This document shows, one piece after another, positions 1-10,100 of a stretch of DNA of 64,000 bases. The stretch lies in the NCBI GenBank assembly GCA_009667805.1, contig CM019065.1, forward strand, positions 14,086,952 through 14,150,951, read 5' to 3'. The notes beneath the pieces are model-generated. The model searched no databases. It saw only the letters and a program-made list of their open reading frames with translations, and was not told the DNA's origin. A program made the translations under genes and the position numbers. Position 1 is the first letter of the stretch. The number at the start of each line of letters is the position of its first letter. The stretch comes from Leptobrachium leishanense. Lineage: Eukaryota; Chordata; Amphibia; Anura; Megophryidae.

Positions 1-777
1 GGCCCCAGTCTTTCAGCAAACAGCATTCCAGCAGGTCCTCCTCAGATCAGACAGTTGGAGGAATATTTAAGTAGTGGGGGCCTTGAAGGTGGGGATTCCA
101 ACCTATGCTGCATGGGCTCCCTTATCCTGCAAAGCCTGCTAAAGGACCCCAGGATTCGTGCTAACAAGGAGAGGGATCATTACTGGTTGGCAAGCCTTCT
201 TGATCCACGATACAAGGGTAAAGTTGCAGAGCTCATCCTGCCCTCACAGAGGGAGGACAGGATGAAAAAACGTGAGGATGCTCTAAAGCGACACTTGTGT
301 AACACCTTTACAGGCACTGTTAGGTTACCAAGTGATGACACAGGTGCTTCTGAGGCTGCGGTTGATCAGAGGAAGAGCGGTGAAAGGGGCCGCTTGACTG
401 ATGCCTTTTTAATTTTTTTTAGTCCAGGACGCCCAGGGACGTCAAATGTAGGCACCCATTGCCAGCGTCTTCACCATATGGTGCAGGACTACCTAGGGGC
501 AAGGGCAGACCTGGATATATTTCCAGCAGATGATCCACTGGCTTTCTGGGTGTTTAGATTGGATCACTGGCCAGAACTTAGCCAATATGCTATGCAGCTA
601 CTAGGTTGCCCTTCATCCAGCGTGCTTTCTGAAAGGACATTCAGTGCCACTGGAGGTTTTGTCACAGACAAAAGAGTGCGTCTGTCCACCTACTCTGTAG
701 ACCGCCTGACATTTATAAAAATAAATCAGTCCTGGATCAGCAGCTATCAATCCCCTGATGCTGACGTAATGGAATAG
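1..777 (+). CDS. hAT transposase, C-terminal part (5' end outside window)
   Basis: This is the C-terminal part of an hAT-superfamily transposase, the enzyme that excises and reinserts the element. The frame is open from base 1 to the TAG at 775-777 with no internal stop, so the gene begins before the window. The typical hAT C-terminal dimerisation region is visible: DPLAFW, then WPELSQYAMQLLGCPSSS, SERTFS, and VDRLTFIK close to the end. The Glu in SERTFS sits where hAT enzymes carry their catalytic glutamate (family knowledge). A run of T codes a short Phe-rich stretch near 405-420 that may mark slippage. The uninterrupted frame suggests a young or only recently dead copy. Host domesticated hAT genes (ZBED-like) are an alternative, but the flanking 3' end with hAT terminal motifs argues for a transposon. 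Confidence 0.85.
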   Translation, partial: GPSLSANSIPAGPPQIRQLEEYLSSGGLEGGDSNLCCMGSLILQSLLKDPRIRANKERDHYWLASLLDPRYKGKVAELILPSQREDRMKKREDALKRHLCNTFTGTVRLPSDDTGASEAAVDQRKSGERGRLTDAFLIFFSPGRPGTSNVGTHCQRLHHMVQDYLGARADLDIFPADDPLAFWVFRLDHWPELSQYAMQLLGCPSSSVLSERTFSATGGFVTDKRVRLSTYSVDRLTFIKINQSWISSYQSPDADVME

Positions 778-814
778 ATTGGGGATCTCTTCTGCATTCA
801 CAAAACCTCCACCA

Positions 815-1175
815 CTGCACTCTTCTAGAATACCACAAAAGGGTTACAGTGTGAAGGCACTTGCTGCCACCAAAGGCACAATATTTGGCTGAACTGACAC
901 TGACGCCTATATTACCAGATTTATATCATTTAAATTTTTTGGACCGCAGGTTCCAACCCTGCACTCTTCCACAATACCACAAAAGGGTTACGGTGTGAAG
1001 GCACTTGCTGCCACCAAAGGCACAATATTTGGGTGCACTGCCACTGAAGCCCATATTACCAGATTTATATAATTTTAATATTTGACCGCAGGGTCCAACC
1101 CTGCACTCTTCCACAATACCACAGAGGGGTTACGGTGCGACGGCACTGTTGCCGACACTAAAGGCCCAATTTTAA
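815..1175 (+). repeat. 143-bp tandem repeat, about 2.5 copies, in the hAT 3' region
   Basis: Units start at 815, 959 and 1101 with CTGCACTCTTC, spacing 144 and 142 bases. Each contains the phrases ATACCACA, GGGTTAC and GGCACTTGCTGCC (degenerate in the third copy) and ends before ACCGCAGG. It lies just after the transposase stop codon. Subterminal repeats are common in hAT elements and can bind transposase, but nothing here proves such a role. Confidence 0.8.
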
Positions 1176-1684
1176 AGCACCTATTGTTACTTTCATCCAA
1201 AGCCAGCATAAGTGTCACCATAATTTAGCCAAAAAAATCACTAAACTTGTTCTGCGTGTCCTAAAATGTCTCCTCTTTTCATACAGACTGCCGCCCCAAG
1301 CAGTTTATGAATAGATTAAAGGAAAAGCGTTTACCGGCATTTGAAACGTCATTTTTTGCTTTTAAATGTGTCTTTACATCCTACAAATCCGCCACTTCAC
1401 AGGCAGGTTATGGGGACCTCCTAGGCACGATATTTGAAGGAATTTTTCGTTTTTAATTCTTAACCCTTATTTCATGGAAAACTCACTGTTCCTTTAAAAA
1501 CGTTTTTCTTTTTACTTTTTGCCTTGTTTCCTGTCCCCCAGGGCACTACCCGGACCCCCAAACACCTTTTATGGCAAATATCTTGCATATATGCCCTCTT
1601 GGAGGGCACTCTAAAATTCGAACTTTTGAGTCCCATTGACTTGCATTGAGTTCGGTTCGTGTTCGAACTCGAACTTTTGTTCGG

Positions 1685-2860
1685 TAGGGATGAGCTGTTC
1701 GGTTCGATCAGTTTGGAGTTCGACTCGAACATTGGCAGTTCGAAAGTTCACGAACTTCGAACTTTTTGGCGTGCTCAGTTCGAGTTAAAAAAAAAAACAT
1801 TTTGAAAAAAGTATAAAAATGCTTAAAAAATATTTAAAAATCTAGAAATAGACTCTTTACTGCAGAATATTATAAGCAACGGTTTATTAGATATTGAATT
1901 AAAAAACTACCTAATGTCTAGGTGCAAAGATTCTCACCTCTAAATGACCTGTGTTCTCAAACGGCGTAAACAACAGGTGTTTAATTAGTGTTTGGAAATA
2001 ACATGTGCTTCTAATTAGTCTGGTCTCATGAATTTGATACATATTTGATACATTGCCTGCAGACTGGATGTGGCCTGCACATGTATGAACAAACACTGTG
2101 CTTGTTCGGAATTCTAAGAAGTGTTCATTTCTACTATATGATCATCTGATATGCTGTTTAACCCCTTAAGGACCAGGACTCTGTAAAAAGCCAATCATTA
2201 ATGATGTAGATGTTACGTCATTTGTCATCAAGGGCTTAATAAAATCTTTATCACACTCCTTAGATTTAAACGTAATATTCTAGTATTTGTATGTCATGTA
2301 CATCTCCCGAAGGGCCTATGTGAGCATACAATTATTATTTTGTTAGAAATGTCTATCATAAAGCGTACAAGCTGAGTCCCTAGAGTCTCTGACTATCCAT
2401 TGTCATATATACCTTGCTTTATACATATAATACATTCCCTCATGTAACAGGATAGTAGCCAGTCCCTGTGCATTTTAACCCCATAAGGGTGGCTAGGTGT
2501 CGTGTGTGGGTCTGATGGCAATGTTTACATCCTACAAATCCGCCACTTCACGGGCAGGTTATGGGGACCTCCTAGGCACGATATTTGAAGAAATTTTTCA
2601 TTTTTATTTTTAACCCTTATTTTATGGAAAACTCACTGTTCCTTTAAAAACATCTTTTTTAAAACGTTTTGTCCTTGTTTCCTGTCCCCCAGGGCACTAC
2701 CCGGACCCCCATACACCTTTTATGGCAAATATCTTGCATATATACCCTCTACTAGGGCACTCTAAAAATCGAACTTTTGAGTCCCATTGACTTGCATTGA
2801 GTTCGGTTCGAGTTAGAGTTCGAATGCGAACCGAACACGGGGGCGTTCGGCTCATCCCTA
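1685..2860 (+). mobile_element. Nested non-autonomous hAT element (about 1.18 kb)
   Basis: Begins TAGGGATGAGCTGTTCGGTT at 1685 and ends GCTCATCCCTA at 2860, giving inverted 11-base termini. The flanking octamers are ttgttcgg (1677-1684) and gtgttcga (2861-2868), which share TGTTCG. This fits an 8-bp hAT target duplication with two changes. It has no transposase frame. The interior has an AT-rich stretch (1785-1910), a TTAACCCCTTAAGGACC-like motif near 2160, and a 3' region (2519-2860) shared with the host element. The host is the 3' end of the same family, so this is a self-nested insertion. Confidence 0.75.
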
Positions 2861-2878
2861 GTGTTCGACTCATCCCTA

Positions 2879-3445
2879 ATTTCACCAAGAAAACACACTA
2901 TTTGAACCGTTTAACCCCTCGGTGCCTGCTTTCATTTCTCGCCCCTTCGTGCCTCCTGCTCTCACAGAACAAATAAATAAATGCAAAAAATAAATCGCCA
3001 TGGAAACCAGCGCAATACTTGGGAGTTTGCAGAGTTTTCAGGACGAGCCGTGTGAGTGAACGTGTTAGAATCGGACGGAGACGCAGAGGGTTAATGTGGA
3101 TCTTGAGGATTTGAGATAAACATTTTTCCAGGGCTTATCCCCAGGAGCCCATTACCCCCCCCCCCCAACATGCCGAGCGAGCCTGCAGCCCCCAACATGC
3201 CGAGCGAGCGCCGCAGCACAAACACTCACTGTGCTCACTCACATTACAGCTTTCATCTGAAACCTCAAATAATTCAGCCGTGTGACTGCACAATGTATGA
3301 GCAAGTCATGGACACGTATCACACGACCACCGCAGCCGCTCTATGAGCGTCCACTGATACAACCGACAGAAAGGGTTAAATCTATACACAGAAAATATAT
3401 ATAAAATCATCCAACCTGAAATCCCGGACGCTCACCTCACGATCA
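2879..3445. other. Intergenic, no gene seen
   Basis: No coding frame of interest. It holds a C homopolymer near 3157-3167 and a short direct duplication of CCCAACATGCCGAGCGAGC (around 3167 and 3190). The CpG content is higher than in the neighbouring arrays. Confidence 0.6.
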
Positions 3446-3960
3446 CACCCATACACCCCCAGGGGCTCCCAAAAACCCATCACCCCTCCACCCCTAAATA
3501 TATAACACCCCATACACCCCCAGGGGCTCTCAAAAACCCATCACCCCTCCACCCCAAACATATATAACACCCCATACACCCCCAGGGGCTCCCAAGAAAC
3601 CCATCACCCCTCCACCCCCAAATATATAACACCCCATACACCCCCAGGTGCTCCCAAAAACCCATCACCCCTCCACCCCCAAATATAAATAACACCCCAT
3701 ACACCCCCAGGGGCTTCCAAAAAACCCATCACCCCTCCACCCCCAAATATATAACACCCCATACACCCCCAGGGGCTCCCAAAAAAAACATCACCCCTTC
3801 ACTCCCAAATATATAACACCCCATACACCCCCAGGGGCTCCCAAAAACCCATACCCCTCCACCCCCAAATATATATAACACCCCATACACCCCCAGCTGC
3901 TCCCAAAAAAACATCACCCCTCCACCCCCAAATATATAACAACCCATACACCCCCAGGGG
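3446..3960. repeat. Minisatellite, unit about 61 bp, about 8 copies
   Basis: Each unit contains ACACCCCCAGGGGCTCCCAA, then an ACCCATCACCCCTCCACCCC-type phrase and AAATATATAAC. Units differ by small indels and base changes, for example GGGGCT against GGTGCT or AGCTGCT. The plus strand is C-rich. Minus-strand open frames here are periodic artefacts. Confidence 0.92.
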
Positions 3961-4214
3961 CAGGGACGGCCCAAGCCACTGTGCTGCCTGGAGCGAAGGA
4001 TGAATTGCTGTCCCCCCACCCCAAAAAAACATGGTGTGTATGTGCATATCACAGAGCACCACATATCACGGCCCACTGTCCCACACACCCATATACCGTC
4101 ACACACACTTCCTCATACACACATACTTCCACAGTCACACACACATAACACAGCCAGTAACGGGGAGACTCAGAGGATTAATGACTCCGGAGGGCACAGC
4201 GTTACTGTCGATTA
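3961..4214. other. CA-rich spacer
   Basis: Low-complexity ACACAC-type sequence (4077-4150) between the 61-bp array and the truncated hAT. No gene is seen. Confidence 0.5.
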
Positions 4215-4299
4215 TTTTTCACAGGGTGTTCCTTTAAATAGGAAGCGCCTCACTGAAGATATGAAAGAAATTAGGAAAATGCTTATTTTTTCACCATGA

Positions 4300-5751
4300 T
4301 TTAATAATTCAGGGAATACGGAGGAGGAGGAGGAGGAGGAAGAGGGAGAGGGAGAGGAGGTGGTGGAGCAGACAGACCTCATACAAGCAGCTTTCTGGAG
4401 GCGTGATGGATGAACAAGCTCCAGCACAGAGCCCCGTCTTGGATCCCTCCCAGCTGCAATCAGAGTTACCCAGTGTGCCGTGAAGGAAATGTAACGACTC
4501 TGTCCATGCTTGCTGGACCACGTGTCTAAAGTCACATGCACCTTGCTGCTGACTGCCTTTCCCAATGACTCGATAACATTGTCTTCCATGTGCTGGTATA
4601 GTGCTGGAATGGCCTTCCGTGAATAGTAATGGCGTTTTGGAACATACCACTGTGGTACAGCACATTGAGCAAATTCACGGAAGGGAGCAGAGTTCACCAG
4701 CTGGAAAGGTAGCAGCTGCAATGCGAGTAATTTTGCTAAGCTGGCATTGAGATGCTGTGCTTGGGGATGGTTGGGACTATATTTTTTCTTACGCTGTAGC
4801 AGCTGGGGCAATGTAATCTGACTGCGTAAATCTTCAGCTGATGGGATGCTGTCACATTGTGAGGAAGGACCTGATACATCCATTACTGTAGCATCATCTC
4901 TGTCAGTGGAGGTTGTAGCAGGCAATGACATGGCAGGACATACAGTGGGGGTAGAGACAGATGAGGAGGACCCACGCAACGTTTTGCGCCAACGGGATGC
5001 GTGGCAGGTGGTCATATGTCGCCTCAAGCACGTGGTACCCAAGCGTCCGGTGTCTTTCCCACGCTTGAGCCTCATCTGACATAGATTACAAATAGCAATG
5101 GTGGGGTCTGCTGCACATTTTTCAAAAGAACTCCCAGACAGCAGAGTTCCTGGATGTGTGCTTTGAGAAAACAGCGCTCTGCACCTGAGCAGCTCTGACA
5201 TCTGATAACTTGGACTGGCTAGTGCTACGGTTGGTCATAGAGGATGTTGTGCCTCGTGTTTGTTATGCCTCCTCCTCCTCACTTGACTCCTCTGTTCAAT
5301 CAGGCACCCAGGTGGAGTCAGTGACCTCATCATCATTGTCATCACCCCCTATCTCCTCGTCACTGGAGCCAACGTAGCAGTATGCTGCAGCTGCTGGGGC
5401 AACATGAGTGACAGTTATTTGTGTGTCATCACTGGCACCCCCTTCCTCTTGGTTGATTGAATCAGAGCACTGTACTTGCTGCGCAACCTCAAGCAACATG
5501 TCACTGTCATTGTAGTCAAACAATTCAGCTGACTCCTCCGTGTGAGATAGTGAGGCTACAGCAGGAGTAGCTGTGGACATGGAGGCTGCATTAGATGCTT
5601 TGGCAGCTGAGGTGGACTGTAAAGCACTACAAGCCTGGCTGGCAGAGGACTCGGAGGATGAGGATGGCCTGGTTAGCCAATCCACCAAAACCTCTGTATG
5701 TTGCTGCTGTGTCTGGGAGCGTCTGCCTGTCCTTTTTGGTGTTTCTGACAT
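4300..5751 (-). pseudogene. hAT transposase, N-terminal half, broken
   Basis: Starts at ATG 5749-5751 (MSETPKRTGRRSQTQQQHTE). An acidic, Ser-rich leader ends in WVPD followed by a stop at 5296-5298. About 100 bases on, in another frame, a second open frame (from 5201) carries a BED-type zinc finger (CNLC, then RRHMTTCH) and, further on, VTLDTWSSKHGQSRYISFTA, which holds the first catalytic Asp of hAT enzymes (LDTW). Similarity fades after a run of Ser codons (GAG/GGA repeats on the plus strand, 4320-4345), so the rest of the catalytic domain is missing. BED fingers are usual DNA-binding domains of hAT transposases. The stop, frame change and truncation mean it is inactive. Confidence 0.8.
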
Positions 5752-5829
5752 GGTGAGTGATATATAGATTAAATATATACAGAACTCTAATTCAACTCTG
5801 GTATAAAGATTAAAGATTTCCAGAACTCT

Positions 5830-6840
5830 GGTACAACTCAGTGAGACACCCTGATAGCTGGCAGCCAGTGACAAGACACAGATTACAATTCCCAGAAACC
5901 TCCTATAAATCAGTGAGACCCTCTGATAGGTGCCAGTGACAAGACACAAATTACAATTCGCAGAAATCTGCTACAAGTCAGTGAGACCCCCTGATAGGAC
6001 CCCCTGATAGCTGGCAACAGTGACAAGACACAGATTACAATTCGCAGAAATCTGCTAGAAGTATGTGGGACCCCCTGATAGCTGGCAGTGAGAAGACACA
6101 GATTACAAGTCTCAGAAACCTCCTATAAATCAGTGAGACCCCCTGATGTGTGGCAGTGACAAGACACAGATTAGAACATTTCCCAGTTATTTTGGAGAAA
6201 TTACTGACCCCCCAAAATTCTGCGTGGCAGTGACAAGACACAGATTACTTCAATTCCCAGATATTTTGGAGAAATTACTGACCCCCAAAATAGTTGCTGG
6301 TGGCAGTGACAAGAAAAATATAACCTTAATCCCCAAATATTTTGTAGAAATTACTGACCCCCAAAATACTGCGTGGCAGTGACCAGACACAGATCACCTC
6401 AATTCACAAATATTTTGTAGAAATTACTGACCCCCCAAAATACTGCGTGGCACTGGCAGTGACAAGACACAGATATCCCCAATTCACAAATATTTTGTAG
6501 AAATTACTGCCCCCCCCAAAATACTGCGTGGCAGTGACAAGACACAGATTACCTTAATTCCAAAATATTTTGTAGAAATTACTGACCCCCAAAATACTGC
6601 GTGGCAGTGACAGGACACAGATTACCTCAATTCCAAGATTTTTTTTAGAAATTACTGACCCCCAAAATACTGGTGGCAGTGACAAGACACAGATTACCTT
6701 AATTCCAAAATATTTTGTAGAAATTACTGACCCCCAAAATACTGCGTGGCACTGGCAGTGACAAGACACAGATTACCTCAATTCCCAAATATTTTCTAGA
6801 AATGAGACCCCCCCCCCAGTAGCTGTGGCAGACTGGCAGT
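5830..6840 (-). repeat. Tandem repeat in the hAT 5' leader, unit about 66-80 bp, about 13 copies
   Basis: The phrase CAGTGACAAGACACAGATTA recurs at roughly 5870, 5936, 6024, 6158, 6229, 6304, 6378, 6459, 6534, 6607, 6677 and 6756. Between copies lies GTAGAAATTACTGACCCCCA, with a shorter variant near the gene. It is upstream of the transposase start on the minus strand. The position fits an expanded subterminal or promoter-proximal repeat, but function is unknown. Confidence 0.9.
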
Positions 6841-7196
6841 GAGAACACACACTAACACAACGATCTCCTCTCAAATCTCCTCTCAAATGCATGCTGAAGC
6901 GCTGTGTGAAACCTTATATAGTGTGCTGCGGGACTTAGCTCTGTGAGCCCATGATTGGGCAAAATTTGCCCAATCAGGTCTCTGAGCCGTGATTGGCATA
7001 GTCTTTAACCTGTCTTGCACCTGACCTGTGGTTGACCTGACCAGGTGCAAGGCTGTAGCCAATTACAAGCTTCATGCCAGTGGAAAAGTGCATTGTGGTT
7101 CATTGTGGGCGAACACACGGCGAACATACGGATATGTTCGTAGTTCGCGAACGAGCTATGTTCGAGGCGAACTCCGAACCGAACAGCTCATCCCTA

Positions 7197-10100
7197 CCTA
7201 TAACCCCTCCTATTACTCCATATAACCTCCCTATAACCTCCTATTACTCCATATAACTCCTCCTATTACTCCATATAACCTCCCTATAACCCCTCCTATT
7301 ACTCCATATAACTCTCCTATTACTCCATATAACCTCCCTATAACCCCTCCTATTACTCCATATACCTCCTATAACCCCTCCTATTACTCCATATAACCTC
7401 CCTATAACCCTCCTATTACTCCATATAACTCTCTATACCCCTCCTATTACTCCGTATAACCCCATATAACCCCTCCTATTACTCCATATACCTCCCTATA
7501 ACCCCTCCTATTACTCCATATAACCTCCCTATAACCCCTCCTATTACTCCATATAACCTCCCTATAACCCTCCTATTACTCCATATAACCTCCCTATAAC
7601 CCCTCCTATTACTCCATATAACCTAGCTATAACCCCTCTATTACTCCATATAACCTCCCTATAACCCCTCCTATTACTCCATATAACCTCCAATAACCCT
7701 CCTATTACTCCATATAACCTCCCTATAATCCCTCCTATTACTCCATATAACCTCCCTATAACCCCTCCTATTACTCCATATAACCTCCCTATAACCGCTC
7801 CTATTACTCCATATAACCTCCCTATAACCCTCCTATTACTCCATATAACCTCCCTATAACCCCTCCTATTACTCCATATAACCTCCCTATAACCCCTCCT
7901 ATTACTCCATATAACCTCCCTATAACCGCTCCTATTACTCCATATAACCTCCCTATAACCCCTCCTATTACTCCATATAACCTCCCTATAATCCCTCCTA
8001 TTACTCCATATAACCTCCCTATAACCCTCCTATTACTCCATATAACTCCTATAACCGCTCCTATTACTCCATATAACTCCCTATAACCCCTCCTATTACT
8101 CCATATAACCTCCCTATAACCCTCCTATTACTCCATATAACCTCCCTATAAACCCTCCTATTACTCCATATAACCTCCCTATAACCCGTCCTATTACATC
8201 CATATAACCTCCTATAACCCCTCCTATTACTCCATATAACCTCCCTATAACCCTCCTATTACTCCTATATACCCCCATATACCCCTATTACTCCATATAA
8301 CCTCCCTATAACCCTCCTATTACTCCATATAACCTCCCTATAACCCCTCCTATTACTCCATATAACCTCTCTATAACCCCTCCTATTACTCCATATAACC
8401 TCCCTATAACCCCTCCTATTACTCCATATAACCTCCTATAACCGCTCCTATTACTCCATATAACCTCCCTATAACCCCCCTATTACTCCATATAACCTCC
8501 CTATAACCCCTCCTATTACTCCATATAAAACCCTCCTATTACTCCATATAACCTCTCTATAACCCCTCCTATTACTCCATATAACACTCTATAACCCCTC
8601 CTATTACTCCATATAACCTCCTATAAATCCCTCCTATTACTCCATATAACCTCCCTATAACCCCTCCTATTACTCCATATAACCTCCCTATAACCCCTCC
8701 TATTACTCCATATAACTTCTCTATAACCCCTCCTATTACTCCATATAACCTCCCTATAACCCTTCTATTACTCCATATCACCTCCCTATAACCCCTCCTA
8801 TTACTCCATATAACCTCCCTATAACCCTCCTATTACTCCATATAACCTCACTATAACCCCTCCTATTACTCCATATAACCTCCCTATAATCCCTCCTATT
8901 ACTCCATATAACCTCCCTATAACCCTCCTATTACTCCATATAACCTCCCTATAACCCTCCTATTACTCCATATAACCTCCCTATACCCTCCTATTACTCC
9001 ATATAACCTCCCTATAACCCCTCCTATTACTCCATATAACCTCCCTATAATCCCTCCTATTACTCCATATAACCTCCTATAACCCCTCCTATTTCCCTAT
9101 AACCTACCTATAACCCCTCCTATTACTCCATATAACTCCCTATAACCCCTCCTATTACTCCATATAACCCCCTATAATCCTCCTATTACTCCATATAACC
9201 TCCCTATAACCCTTCTATTACTCCATATAACCTCCCTATAACCCTCCTATTACTCCATATAACCTCCCTATAATCCATCCTATTACTCCATATAACCTCC
9301 CTATAACCCCTCCTATTACTCCATATAACCTCCCTATAACCCTCCTATTACTCCCTATAACCTCCCTATAACCCCTCCTATTACTCCATATAACCTCCTA
9401 TAACCCCTCCTATTACTCCATATAACCCCCTATAACCCTCCTATTACTCCATATAACCTCCCTATAACCTTCTATTACTCCATATAACCTCCCTATAACC
9501 CCTCCTATTACTCCATATAACCTCCATACAATCCCTCCTATTACTCCATATAACCTCCCTATAACCCCTCCTATTACTCCATATAACCTCCCTATAACCC
9601 TCCTATTACTCCATATAACCTCCCTATAATCCATCCTATTACTCCATATAACCTCCCTATAATCCTCCTATTACTCCATATAACCTCCCTATAACCCCTT
9701 CTATTACTCCATATACCTCCCTATAACCCTCTCTATTACTCCATATAACCTCCCTATAACTCCTCCTATTACTCCATATAACCTCCCTATAACCCTCCTA
9801 TTACTCCATATAACTCTCTATAACCCCTCTATTACTCCATATAACCTCCCTATAACCCCTCCTATTACTCCATATAACCTCCCTATAACCCCTCCTATTA
9901 CTCCATATAACCTCCCTATAACCCTCCTATTACTCCATATAACCTCCCTATAACCCCTTCTATTACTCCATATAACCTCCCTATAACCCCTCCTATTACT
10001 CCATATACCCTCCCTATAACCCCTCCTATTACTCCATATAACCTCCCTATAATCCCTCCTATTACTCCATATAACCTCATATAACCCCTCCTATTACTCC

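Larger units (their letters stand above)
778..2878 (+). mobile_element. 3' end of the outer hAT element, interrupted by a nested hAT
   Basis: Non-coding 3' region of the element whose transposase ends at 777. It runs to 1684, is interrupted by a second element (1685-2860), and resumes for 18 bases ending in ACTCATCCCTA at 2878. That end resembles the terminus of the nested element (GCTCATCCCTA, 2850-2860). The stretch 1367-1660 is closely similar to 2519-2800, the 3' region of the nested copy, so both belong to one family. The outer 5' end lies outside the window, so its own target duplication cannot be checked. Confidence 0.7.
4215..7196 (-). mobile_element. hAT element, 5' half, 3' part missing
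   Basis: On the minus strand the element begins at 7196 with TAGGGATGAGCTGTTCGGTT, the same terminus as the nested hAT at 1685. It then has a subterminal region rich in GAAC/TTCG palindromes, a leader with tandem repeats (5830-6840), and the N-terminal half of a transposase. The 3' half, with the rest of the catalytic core and the 3' terminus, is absent. The exact break (about 4215-4310) is not clear. The 5' terminus abuts the 33-bp satellite directly at 7197. Confidence 0.75.
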
